64,000 bases of DNA from Achatina immaculata (lineage: Eukaryota > Mollusca > Gastropoda > Stylommatophora > Achatinidae), in the NCBI GenBank assembly GCA_009760885.1, contig CM019696.1:42268221-42332220 (forward strand), in the 5' to 3' direction. Below, in pieces: positions 24,201 to 38,400 of this stretch. The notes beneath the pieces were generated by a model. It made no database searches, was not told where the DNA came from, and was given only the letters and a program-made list of their open reading frames with translations. The translations under genes and the position numbers were made by a program. Within the stretch, counting starts at the first letter, position 1; every line of letters begins with the position of its first letter.

Positions 24201-27200
24201 CATGCAGGTAAGCAGGTAAAAATGTAACGCTTGTCTATGACAGGGCAGTACTGTGTAGGAAGAGTTAGGTCTAAGTATTGTACTTTATGTAGAGTTAGGT
24301 GAAGTATGTACGACGTTATGTGCTTTCGTCTAATTGTACTCAACGTGTTTTGTTTTAGAAGAATTGTGAAAGCAAATATTCCCACCTCTTTCTGTTAGTG
24401 CTTGTATCAGGAGAAGGGGTGTATGGGCGGATTTTAAGGATAGACTGAATGATTAAGACTTTAAGGATAGACACAAAGGAAAGGATTAAAGGTCTAAGAT
24501 AGAGAAGGGAGAGGATTACACTACAGGCTGAAACAATTATGGAATCCTGGATGTACAGAAATGGGTGTAAAGAAAAAAGAGAATGAAAAGAAAAGAGAAG
24601 ATGTGAAGGATTATGAATGAACAGAAAAGAGAGGACAAATAAGAATGAAAAGAAAAGAGAGGATGTATGGGATTAAGAATGGGCAGAAAAGAGAGGACAG
24701 AAAGGATTAAGAATGGGCAGAAAAGAGAGAATGGAAAGGATTATGAATGAACAGAAAAGAGAAGATTAAGGGATTAAGAATGGACAGAAAAGAGACGATG
24801 GAAAGGATTAAAGATGGACAGAAAAGAGAAGATTAATGGATTTAGAATGGATGGAAGAGAAGGATGTGAAGGATTAAGAAGACACAGAGAAAGAATGGGG
24901 ACAGGTAAAAAAAAACAGTATAAAAAGAATCAAGGCTAAAGAGAGACGAGAGTTAAAGGGAGATTTAAAAAAAACAGAAATGAATCATCATACAAAAAAG
25001 ATGAATATATGTAGTTTAGTTTCTTCAAATATTTACAGTTATATGTAGTTTAGTTTCTTCAAATATTTACAGTTATATGTAGTTTAGTTTCTTCAAATAT
25101 TTACAGTTATATGTAATTTAATTTCTTCAAATATTTACAGTTATATGTAGTTTAGTTTCTTCAAATATTTACAGTTATATGTAGTTTAGTTTCTTCAAAT
25201 ATTTACAGTTATATGTAGTTTAGTTTCTTCAAATATTTACAGTTATATATACAGTATATGGAAAGGGGTGGGTTGTGTGTAAAAGATAACAAGTAAACCA
25301 TAAACTACATGCAGTAGCTATAATTTTAGCAACAAGTAAATCATAAATTACTTGTACTAAGTATAACATTTTAGCAACAAGTAAATCATAAATTACTTGT
25401 ACTAAGTATAACATTTTAGCAACAAGTAAATCATAAATTACTTGTACTAAGTATAACATTTTAGCAACAAGTAAATCATAAATTACTTGTACTAAGTATA
25501 ATTGTAGTACAAGTAAATCATAAATTACTTGCACCAAGTATAATTTTACCAACAAGTAAATAATAAATTATGTGCATTAACTATAATTTTAGAAAGAAGT
25601 AAATCATAAATTACGTGCACTAACTATAATCTTAGCAACAAGTAAAATACAACCTATGCACATTAACTATAATTTTAGCAACAAGTAAAACACAAACTAT
25701 GCACATTAACTATAATTTTATCTTCATTTTGAGTCTCTCTCAAAATTTTTTTTTTATAAATGACCAATTTTGAACTGAATTTCAGTGTGACCTGACTCAC
25801 TCAGGACTGCCTTGCAAAAACTGCGCCTGGAACTCATGCTGTCATATAGAGATGATGGTTCATAGACTCCTCGTACCTTACATCAATCAGGTCAGTACTA
25901 TCTGTCAGAATAAGAAAAAGAAACATGATGATGATGATTGTGATAGAGAGGCTCTATGTCTTTCCCTTACATTTGATGCTATTTCCATCTTATTTTTGTC
26001 AACAATTTTTAACATAGTCTCAATGAGATATAAATTCTTAATAAGAAATGTAGAACAAGTGTTTACATTAAAAAAAAAAACTATGTATTTTTAGGTCAAG
26101 ACCAAACATCCAACCTGGCCCCAAGACCATGATCTCCAAGGTAAGTAACTCTTTCTTTAAGGAAATAAAAATTGTAAAAAGCTACAGCGACATTCTGATT
26201 TTGTCTTTTAACAAGAATGTTTCAAACAGGATTTTAATATGGCCTTCAAATAAAGAAAATTTCTAATGATGTTGTAAATATGGCCTTCAAATAAAGAACA
26301 TTTCTAATAATGTTTGGCCTTCATATAAAGAAAATTTCTAATGATGTTGTAAATATGGCCTTCAAATAAAGAACATTTCTAATAATGTTTGGCCTTCATA
26401 TAAAGAAAATTTCTAATGATGTTGTAAATATGGCCTTCAAATAAAGAAAACTTTTAATGATATCGTAAACATGGCCTTCAAATAAAGAAAATTTCTAATG
26501 ATGCTGTAAATATGTCCGCTACCAAGAAAATGTCTCATTCATTCATTCATTCATTCATTCATTCATTTGCATGTCCTTTGCGGAATTTTGCCTCTCAAAC
26601 AGCACTCCTGTAGGCATTTCGGTTGTGAGCAAGATGGCCTGCCGTTGATGCATCCATTTGCAGATTCTCAATGATATCTTGCAGCCGTCTTCACCTTGGT
26701 CTTCTTCTCTTTCTTTTTCCCCATTATGTACCCTTTCAAGACGGTCTTCTCTAGATTATAATGATGTTTAATGTGTCCAAAATATTTCAGTTTTCTCTCT
26801 TTAATCCTCTTTACTAGCCAGCCTTCTTCGATATTAAGTTCTTGTAGTATAGATATATTTGCTCTTTTTTGTGTCCACGATATTTGGAGAACTCTTCTGT
26901 AGCATTTACATTCAAAGGCATTTATTTGTTTCTCAGCTGTTTTGTTAAGTGTCCAGGTCTCACAGGCATATGTTGCGATGGGAAAGATGCATGCCCTTAA
27001 AAATCTTATTTTTGTAGTTCTGTCCGCTCCTCTCCACAGATTCTTTAGTTGTTTTACTTTCTGAAGAGCGATAGATGTCTTCCTTTTAATTTCCCTCATT
27101 GTATCTCCATTATTAGTTAGCAGTGATCCAAGATATTCAAAACTCTCCAGTTCTTCCTCATCGATACATATTTCAGCTGTCTAATTAGGTTATAATTATT

Positions 27201-27551
27201 GCAAATATGTCCACTAGCAAGACATTTTCTAATTAGATTATAATTATTGCCTCTAGCAAGAAAACTTCTAATTCTTTTTTTAAGTGCCCGCATCTTTTTT
27301 TTTAGCGTTCATCTCCACGGAAATCTTTAGTAATTTTTTTTAAAAATAACTTTATTTTCATTCAACAATCAACAATTTCATATTCAACTGAAATGATGTG
27401 AAATGGGGATGATTGCCCGTGGGATGAAATAATGAGATGGTGGGCTTTTACAAACCATGAGGTGATAACGTGGAATATGATAAAGTTAATACTTCATACA
27501 TAAAATGTGAAAACAAAGGTGTACAGTAATGGTATGACACACACACACACA

Positions 27552-27602
<51 letters not shown>

Positions 27603-29373
27603 GCTTGCTTGGAAATCTTTAGAAAAAAAATTTTTTTTTTCTTAAATTTGTGTTGTGAAATGAGCACATATATAAATGAACACATATGTTACACATGCAT
27701 AGTTATACAAAGGAGGGGGGGGGGTTGAAATTAAAAATATATTTGTAGTGAAAATGAGATGTATGCTAATGGAATTACAATTTTGATGGGAGTGTGGATG
27801 ACAAACAAAATACATAATTTCTCCAAGCCTGGGTCGGGGAATTAGGGATCTGCTGAACTCCGACTGCCCGGCGGGCTTGGCCGCTCCTTTCAGGGACAGG
27901 GGATTAAGGGGAAAGTTACATAAGGAGAAGTTAGGGAAGAATGGACACAAGTGTCAGACAAGTAAAGAAAACCATCGGTGAGTTCCAGAGGATTAGGATT
28001 AGCCTGAGGATGGGCACAAAAGAAGCATGTGGTGATAAAGACGCGTGTCACGCCATGTTTTTGTTTCTAGTGTGAGGTAATATTTTGATAGACTTGGACT
28101 TTCAATTGTCTAGGGAGGGGTGCCGGGGTACAATTTCTTAATCTTCTGTTGGAAAATATACAGAAAAATGTCATCATTGAACAACTTTTTGTCGTATTTA
28201 GCCTTGTTTCTACAAGCCCAAACGAGGCATCTAAAATCTGACAGCAAAATGATCAATTTTTCCTTGGTGTCTTTTGTTGTGTTGGGGATTGTGTTTAGCA
28301 TGAGTGCTCTGTATATGTCTGTTTTCTGTTTAGTTTCTGTTTCTAGTGTGCTTTTGAGAAGTTTCAGTACTCGTGATATTGTTTTACATGTAAAGTAAAT
28401 GTGATCTTCAGTTTCCTGTATGTTATTCCTACATAACTTACATTCGCTTGGTTTACCTCTAATGTATGTTGTTGCTAAAGGTGTCATGTTAAATAAAAGT
28501 CTGTATGTTATCTCTTTAGCTTTGTTTGTAATCCCAGCGTCGTGAAGGTTTCTGAATGTTTGTCTATAATCGGTGATGAAGTAGTTGTATCCTCTTTTGA
28601 TTCTAAATGTGCTTTAGTGATGATGTGAACATGTAAGTGAAAGAGAGAGAGAGAGAGAGAGAGAGGTATTTTGTGCTGGAGTGATGATGTGAACATGTAG
28701 GTGAAAGACAGAGAGACACAGAGAGAGAGAGGTATTTTGTACTGGAGTGATGATGTGAACATGTAAGTAAAAGAGAGAGAGAGAGAATGAGGTATTTTGT
28801 GCTGGAGTGATGATGTGAACATGTAAGTAAAAGAGAGAGAGAGAGAATGATGTATTTTGTGCTGGAGTGATGATGTGAACATGTAAGTAAAAGAGAAAGA
28901 GAGAGAAAAAGAGAGAGAGAGAGGTAGATATTTTGTGCTGGAGTGATGATGTGAACATGTGAGTGAAAGAGAGAGAGAGAGCGGGGAGAGAGAGAGGTTT
29001 TTTGTGCTAGAGTAATGATGTGAACATGTAAGTGAAAGAGAGAGAGAGAGAGAGAGAGAGAAGTATTTTGTGCTGGAGTAATGATGTGAACATGTAAGTG
29101 AAAGAGAGAGAGAGGTATTTTGTGCTGAAGTGATGATGTGAACATGTAAGTAAAAGAGAGAGAGAGAGAGAGAGAGGTATTTTGTGCTGGAGTGATGAAG
29201 TGAACATATAAGTGAAAGAGAGAGAGAGAGAGAGGGAGAGAGAGAGTGTGTAAGGTATTTTGTGCTGGAGTGAACGTATAAGTGAAAGAGAGAATGAATG
29301 AATGAATGAATGAATCTTTATTTTTCAAGGGTAAAGAATTGGGCACGCAGGCCCGTCTTACATTCTGCCCTTC

Positions 29374-29418
<45 letters not shown>

Positions 29419-29449
29419 TACTGTGCTGTTGTGATGATGTGAACATTTA

Positions 29450-29489
<40 letters not shown>

Positions 29490-32400
29490 TGAGGTATTTT
29501 GTGATGATGTGAATATTTAAGTGAGAGAGAGAGAGATGATGATGTATCTAATACTTGTATTTTGTTGTCTTCTGGTGGTGCCAGTTGCCTACGGTTGTTC
29601 ATTGCACCTAAAATTTGTTATCTGTGTCTTGCCACCAGTATTTGACATGTGACTCGATATATTATCATCCTGTGCCACCATAAACTTACCTCTAATTGAT
29701 GGCATTGGTAGCATGCTTTGTCAACTGTTCACCTGTCTATGTCTTACCTGTGTCCATGGCAAGTGTTTATTATACAGTTTTATCACCTCCAGAGATTCTT
29801 CTATTACACAAGTAGTCTGTAATATAACAATAGTGTTACTTGTGCTTTTTTTCTTAAATAAAATCACATTGTTTTTCCGAAATTTCAATTTTTATCTTAT
29901 TTCATATTCTCAGGTTAATTATTCTTAACAGTATTTTGTGATATGGCTCATTAAACTAATCACATTCATTGTGTGATGTTGATCACATTATGTTGTAACT
30001 AATTGTATGATGCTGATCACATTATGTTGTAACTGTGTAATGTTGTAACTAAATGTATGATGTTGTTCACATTATGTTGTAACTGTATAATGTTGTAACT
30101 AAATGTATGATGTTGATCACATTATGTTGTAACTAAATGTATGATGTTGTTCACATTCTGTTGTAACTGTGTAATGTTGTAACTAAATGTATGATGTTGT
30201 AACTGTATAATGTTGTAACTAAATGTATGATGTTGTTCACATTCTGTTGTAACTGTGTAATGTTGTAACTAAATGTATGATGTTGTAACTGTATAATGTT
30301 GTAACTAAATGTATGATGTTGATCACATTTTGTTGTAACTAAATGTACAATGTTGATCACATAATGTTGTAACTAAATGTATGATGTTGATCACGTAATG
30401 TTGTAACTAAATGTATGATGTTGATCACATTCTGTTGCGAATGATTTCACAAAAATAATAGCAATGCATTTGTGTAAAAAGTACACTCTGGAATTGCACT
30501 GAGAAATGATTTGAGCAGATCTGATGGTGTATGTTCTGTGTCATAGATCTGATGGTGTATGTTCTGTGTCATAGATCTGATGGTGTATGTTCTGTGTCAT
30601 AGATCTGATGGTGTATGTTCTGCATCATAGATCTGATGGTGTATGTCTTGTGTCATAGATCTGATGGTGTATGTCTTGTGTCATAGATCTGATGGTGTAT
30701 GTCTTGTGTCATAGATCTGATGGTGTATGTCCTGTGTCATAGATCTGATGGTGTATGTCTTGTGTCATAGATCATATTTAGGAGGTTTATTACTTTTTTT
30801 GTGCTGATATGGCCTAAAGCCATGATCATTTCTCCTGTGGTATTATCAGGTCCTTGTGCCTCCCTTGCCTACATTTGTTTGATTACATTTCTTACTTCCA
30901 TTTCCAATATTGGTGGTCCTTCATTATTCATGTTTACACTGAACTGCTCATTTCTCTGGTCATTATACAGGTCTCTTATGTGCTCTGACCATCTCTTCAT
31001 GATTTCCTCTCTTTTCCATAACTTTGCCCTCCTTTGTTTTGAAACAAGTTGCAGCTTTGCTTGTTCTCTTCCATAACTTTACCCTCCTTTGTTTTGAAAC
31101 AAGTTGCAGCTTTGCTTGTTCTCTTCCATAACTTTACCCTCCTTTGTTTTGAAACAAGTTGCAGCTTTGCTTGTTCTCTTCCATAACTTTACCCTCCTTT
31201 GTTTTGAAACAAGTTGCAGCTTTGCTTGTTCTCTTCCATAACTTTACCCTCCTTTGTTTTGAAACAGGTTGTTGTTTTGCTTGTTCTCTTCACAATTTTA
31301 CCCTTCTTTGTTTTGAAACAAGTTGCAGCTTTGCTTGTTCTCTTCCCACAAAGTTCATCTCTTTATGAAGTTCTTTGCTATTATAGAACTCTTTTCAGTC
31401 TCACCACATTGCTCTGATAGCCACCTTTTTTCCTCTTCCTGTCACCATCTTCTTACTTCTTTGTTAATCTCTTCTTACACTGCTTTGTAATTTTTTTATC
31501 TTCCTTCTCTTTTCTATCAATTCTAGAGGTTTATCTGTCATCCACTTTTTCTTTGGTTTGTCTCTGCATCTTTGGTGCTGATGTTTCTAATGATTGTTGG
31601 AATGATTCTTTTGAGTTTTCCCATTTATCATTTACATCTTGAAATAATATTTTGTAATCTGATAATTATTGCACTACTTGTACCCTTCCTTTTGACGTAT
31701 CCACGTTGTTCTTCTACAATCTCTGTTTTATTTTAGTCTGTACTCGTTGCATGCTTATATGGAGCAGAATTTTGGTGACGTGACTCATAAGACCGATCAT
31801 TCTATGTTTTCCACATTCTATTTGCACCTGGTTTGTTGGTATAATGATAAATATTGATTTTATTAGATCATTCAGTATATATCAAGTATTGTGGATGTCA
31901 TTCAAAAGTTTAGTTATTACTTCTACTCTATACTTTTTAAGTGCTTCCAACTTTTCTTTGGTTATATTGTCTGGACCTGGTGCTTTATTATTCTTCATTT
32001 GGTGGATGGCTCCTGTGACTTCTGCCACTATTATAGAAGGTCCCTCGTTGTTGTTTTCAGGTCTTGGATAAGTTCTTTCATCACTGTACATTTTTGTACA
32101 TTTCTCTTGTGTTACCTTGGTGGTGATGTTCTATTTCTTTGTATTTTGCATTTAGTCAATCCTCTTTTGCTTTGCTGCATCTATTCTTTATCTCTTGGTT
32201 TAATTCTTTATATCTTCCTTTATTGTATTTCACTGTACTGCTTTTGTTATCATCAGTTTTGTCATTCTTGTGTAGTCTTCGCTGATCCATTAAGTTTAGA
32301 ATTTCGTCTGTTGTCCATTTCTTTTTGGCAGGTCTTTTTAACTCAGGTATAATGTCTCTTGATGTTTGTTGAATAGTCTCTTACTATTTTCCACTTATTG

Positions 32401-35400
32401 TCGATGGCATCGATTTTTGCAATTTTCAGCAGAGCTAAGTTCATTTTATATTGCATCTCACTTTCTTGATCTTCTTCAGTTTAATTCTCATTTTTCCTAT
32501 TACTAGAACATGGTCGCTGTCACAGTTTGTCCCTGGCTTAGTCTTCACTGACAAAAAAGCATTTCTAACTCTTTTATTTACTAGTATTTAGTCAGTTTGA
32601 TTTTTTTGTGGTATTATCTGGGCTGTTCTGGTTTCTTGGCATATTTTCAGAAGATAGTTTACCATTGCTTTCCTGAAACAGGAACAGACAGAACTACAAA
32701 AATAAGATTTTTAAGGGCATGCATCTTTCCCATCGCAACATATGACTGTGAGACCTGGACACTTAACAAAACAGCTGAGAAACACATAAATGCCTTTGAA
32801 TGTAAATGCTACAGAAGAGTTCTTCAGATATCATGGACACAAAAAAGAACAAATATATCCATACTACAAGAACTTAATATTGAAGAAGGCTGGCTAGTAA
32901 AGAGGATTAAAAAGAGAAAACTTAAATATTTTGGACACATTAAACGTCATAATAATCTAGAGAAAACCGTCTTGGAAGGGTACATAATGGGAAAAAGAAA
33001 GAGAGGATGACCAAGGTGAAGATGGCTGCAAGACATCATTGATGATCTGCAAATGGATGCATCAACAGCAGGCCATCTTGCTCACAACCGAGAGGCCTAC
33101 AGGAGTGCTGTTAGGGTGGCACAGTTCCACAAGGGACATGCAAATGAATGGATGCAATTATCTTTTCTGGGTCCACAGACATCAGTAGTGTTGCTTGAAC
33201 CAGGTGTTGCCAACTTTCATGGCATGGATCCCTGCCCATTTCATTTCTTTCTCCAAGTCCATACCCTCCACTTACATTGTTGTCTTTCAGTCTATCAACT
33301 TTTGCATTAAAGTCTCCCATTATTATTGTGCATTCATGATTTTTGCACTCTTTGGTTGCTTTATCTAGGTCACTGTAAAAGCTGTGATGTCCTCTTCCAT
33401 ACTTACTGACGTTGGAGTGGAGATTTGGTTGAAGTTTATGTCTACTGGGTTTCCTTGCAACTTGATCATCAAAATCTGATCCGACATTGCCCAGTATCCC
33501 TTCAAGGCTTTGTTTTTGACATCATCCAGAATTATACCTACTCCTCTTTGACATCTTCCAGGATTATACCTACTCCTCTTTGACATCATCCAGGATTATA
33601 TCTACTCTTCTTTCATGACTGCTTCCTCCTGAGTATAAGATTTTATATTTTTTCTGATTGGACTGCTCCTCCTCCTGTCTACCAGACTTTACTTAATCCT
33701 AACAGACTAACTTCCATATGTCCCACTTCTCTCTTGATATTTTCCAGTTTTCCCTTCTTCATAAGTATTATTACATTCCAATTCTGAATTCGATTTTTTG
33801 TTTGCAATATATATGTTAAGAATACTCACAGAAAGAGGCATTAAAGTTAAAACTGATCTATATTTGTGTTTTATAGATCACTGCAAGGCCTTTGACAAAA
33901 TAAGAAATTTTGGAAAAATTAAACATAAATGGAAAGTACCTGAGAATTATTAAAAACATCTATTGGCATCAATCAGCAGCAATAAAGGTAGAACAAGAAA
34001 CTGGCAAATATCAAGAAATTAAAATTGGAGTGCACCAAGAATGTGTGTTATCACTTGATTTATTTTCCCTATACACTGAGAATATCATGCGTCATATAGA
34101 TGAACTACTTGGAATATCAGTGGGCGGATACAACTTAAACAACTTGAGATATACAGATTATACAGTCTTACAGCAAAGAGTGAAAAAGAACTACAAGAAT
34201 TGTGAGACTTAGTAGTAAAAGAAAGTGAGAACAAAGACCTTACCTTGAACAAGAAGAAAACAGAAGTTCTGGTCATCTCAAAGAAAAAGTGATCCCTAAT
34301 GGAAGATAATAGTAAACAGCACAAGGTGAAACAGGTGGACAAGTTCAGATATTTGGGGACACTACTCACCTCAGATAGAAGATGCCTAAGTGAGATAAAG
34401 AGCAGAATAATGCAAGCCAAAATGATGCTTCAGGAAATGAAGAGCATTATGTGTTGCCCATTCTATCAATTTATCACCTGTCATTTCTTTCTCCATGGCC
34501 ATACTCTTCACTTACATTGTTGTCTTTCAGTCTGCCAACTTTTGTATTAAAGTCTCCCATTATTATTGTGCATTCATGACTTCTGCACTCTTTGGCTGCT
34601 TTATCTAGGTCACTGTCATTGGGAGTGAGGAAAAGAAATACTCCAGTGCTACATTGAGCCAATTGTATTGTATGAATGAGAGGCACGGTCAGTCACTAAT
34701 GAAGTACAACACTAACTGGAAGCCACTGAAATGTAGTTCCTTAGAAGAATGTTACAAATACCATGGACAGCACATAAATCAGACGATGAGGTTCTGATAG
34801 AGGCTGAAGAGATGAGACAAACAATAACAAGTCAGAAAAAGACAATCCAGAATCTTATAATACGGCGAGGCAAGCTAGAATACACTGTGACAACAGGAAA
34901 GACAGAAGGAAAAAGAGACCAAGGTAGACACAGAGAGAAAATGCTGAATGGACTAACTAGATGGCACGGATAAAGAACACCAGCACAGCTTATAATCAGC
35001 ACTCGGGCAGGGAATTGTGGGAAAGCATGATAGCCAACGCCAGTAGGCAGGGCAACAGATAGACAGAATCTGAAAATGCGTCATATCTATTTTATATTTG
35101 TATATTGAATTTCTCCTTTATTTTTGTTCCTGACACATCTATATTTAGTTTATAATTTCTGGTGATTATTTTTTTTTACTTTTTTTTTCCTGACACAAAA
35201 ACTAAATTGATGACAACTGACAAAACAAACAAGGCAGGTGAAATATGTATCAGTGAGGAAAACTGGAAGAAGTGGAGAGTTTTGAATATCTTGGATCACT
35301 ACTAACTAGTAGTGGAGATGCAATGAGGGAAATTAAAAGGAGGACATCTATCACTCTTCAGAAAGTAAAACAACTAAAGAATCTGTGGAGATTGATTGAC

Positions 35401-38400
35401 TGATCTTTATTTCAAAAGGGTTAAGAATTGGGCACGCAGGCCCGTCTGACATTCTGCCCTTTATCATACATCTTTCATTCTATTCCAGACATTCTACAAA
35501 TATGCTGTTCATGTAACAAACATAATTAATATTGAAGTTGAGAGACGTAAATAAAATATAACATTTACATTTCGCTCTTAAACATTCACTCAGTACAGAA
35601 GTAACTACATACATTATAAATGACTATAAGTAACAACATACATTATAAATGACTATCTACTAAACAAAATTTTTGGGACTATTCAGAAAACAATTAATTG
35701 TATTCGGTGTCTGTAAGAGCAGTTTAATTAAGATAACTTTTAAGTTTTATAATTCATGGAGGCATGTAGTCGACATCAAATAGATATTGGGAAAGCTTGT
35801 AGTTGTAGGAAGGAGTATATTTATATTTTTTATACAGGATGGGAGGGTATTCCAAAGATGAGCAGCAGAATAACTAAAGCTTTTCTTGTAAAGATCAAGT
35901 CTAGGTTTTGGAAGACAATTGTTGTTCAAGCGTTGGCTGCACTTTGGGCTAAATTTAAACAGGTTCCATAGATAAGGTGGGGCATGCCATGAAAGAGTTT
36001 GATGCACTAACTTGGCTTTGTTGAAGAGGACCCTGTTCTTAAGAGGCAGTATTTTGATACATTTGTGCTGGTTAGTTGTTTGTGCTTGATCTTTGTCACT
36101 AATAAGCTTTACTGCTCACTTTTGGAGTGAGCAAAGCCTCTTTGTATTTGACACTGAGCAACCATCCCAAACTGCTGAGCAATAGTCTAAATGTGTTTGT
36201 ATATGAGATATGTAGTATGTCTTCCTAGTGTCTTGATCGATGAAGTGCGATGAGTTTTGTTAGACATTGCACATGAGAGTTCCAAGTCAGATGTTGGTCA
36301 ATAATAAGACCTAGTGTTTTGTGCTCGCTAACGTTTTCTATCTGTGATGTTTCTGTACAGAGCTGAAGTGTTGTTTTTGTTGCGTTTTGTAGCTTCTGTC
36401 TTATTGTTATGTGCATTGATTTTGTTTTATCGGTGTTTATAATCATGCCATTATTTTTGCTCCATCTAATTACATTGTATAACTCGACCTGAAGAGTTGA
36501 TTCTAGATTAACACAATCATAGTCACTGGTGTAGACTGTGCAATCATCGGCAAAAAGGTCACAAGAAGAGTGTTTAAGATGAAGTGGAAGATCATTGATA
36601 TAGATAGCAAAGAGCAACGGGCCTAGAATAGAACCGTGCGGAACACCAGTGTCGACTATAGCAGAATTTGATAGAGAATTGTTGAAGAATACTACCTGTT
36701 GTCTGTCTGAAAGACAGAGAGAGAGAGAGAGAGAGATTATCTACAAACACTCGTGCAGTCTAGTTGAATGAGTTCTCCGTTGTTTATGCCTTTTCTTTAA
36801 AACTGTTGGAAATTCTACACCCATTTTTACAATAGTCAACTAGTGTAATAAACTGTAATTCACGTCACGGACGAATGGGATCACAGTATTTATGCAAGAC
36901 TTTTCTGTGTGACAAAATTTAACAACACAAATAATGTTAAAATACTAAACTTGTTAGGAAAGCTCAGAAAACAACATGAAATCTGCAGGAGCCAAATCTT
37001 GCGAGTAAGGGCGGATGCTCCACCAAGAGGGGTCACTGTTGAGAGGTTTTCACACGATGTGCTCTATTGTCAGATGTCAAGTTGTGAGACGAATTTAGAG
37101 CAAACCTTACTTTTCCCCAAATCCTTCTTTAGAGTGGTCCTAATGCTTTCTCGGCTAATATCTACCTTCGTCTCCATCACTTTCAATGCCAGTCATCGGT
37201 CGAAGACCACACGTCGAACTTTGTTGATCATGTCTGTATTTCTGGCGCTCTTCGGACGACCATCCTACGTGTCATCGGAAATGTGCTCACGAAACCGGGA
37301 AGACGTTCCAGAAGGCGAGTACGAGACCTGCTTTCATCACCCTACACACTATTTAAATATTTGGAATGTCTCAGCGGCAGCATTTTCCAGTTTGAAGCAA
37401 AATTTACCTTCACTTTTTGCTCCATGTCTTACTGTTACGACACGAGGCACTTGCATAGGCGTGTCCGATCTCCACGGACGTTAAAATAAGGTGCCGCTTT
37501 GTGTTTACGTATATCAAAGGCGACCTTACATTTTGCTTAACATGCAGTTTATCGTAGTCCCGTTTCTCTCCCCCCCCCCCTTTTTTTTTTCCTTGTAATT
37601 TATTAATATCATGTAGGGCTCTGTTCCAACAGCAGATAACTGAGAAGAGAAAGTGAAGGAATGTTATGATCACTTGGACAGTGTAATGAAACAATCTGAA
37701 TTAACTATTATAATGGGGGATTTCAAAGCCAAAGTAGAAAACAAACCAGTAAATCAAATGCTGACAGGGTATGGCATGTCCTCTAGTAGTACTTATCACG
37801 TGATCTTTTAAATGGCGTGACATTTCTGGCTAATATTTAGTACTTTCTCAGAGAAATTTAAAGGATTTTAAATATAATATTTTAATGCTCTTAGAAGGGA
37901 AGGTATATTTTAGTGCTCTTGCAGAAGAAAGTATATACGTGTATCTCAATGATCTTAGAAGGGAAAGTATATACGAGGGGCATTCATAAAATAATGCACA
38001 TCGTTTTTCTCAGGAGCTGTTTATTCAAAAAAGCATGAAATTTATACACAATATACATGGATATATACACTAGAAAGGAAGTTAGGATCAGAATTGCAAA
38101 AGCAGCATCAATCTTCGAGAATCTTGAGAACATATGGAATTCAAAAGTTATAAGCACAAAAACCAAGTTAAGACTATTCAATTCAAATGTAATATCCACC
38201 CTCATTTATGCATGCGAACGCTGGAAAACAACTAAAGAAACAGAAAAGAAATTAGACTCTTTTGAAAACAAATGCCTAAGAAAAATACTCGGCATCAAGT
38301 GGAATGAATTCAAGAACAATGCAGAGATAAGACAGATGACTGAACAACAACCAGTCTCATGGGTGATGAGGAAAAGGAGATGGACATATGTTGGTCACTT

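Larger units (their letters stand above)
31655..33800 (-). mobile_element. LINE-C copy 2, inverted 5' half
   Basis: Read on - from 33800, the endonuclease opens with [13 protein letters not shown], continues [31 protein letters not shown] and [15 protein letters not shown]. After the nested LINE-B it reads CDSDHV, then RT motifs [20 protein letters not shown] and [11 protein letters not shown], and stops at 31655. The next part of the same protein starts on + at about 33810. This layout is a 5' inversion as made by twin priming. Many stops are present. Confidence 0.78.

Noticed and set aside
28603..29346. 247-codon serine/leucine-rich - frame
   Set aside because: It is a minisatellite with GA runs and has no coding features.
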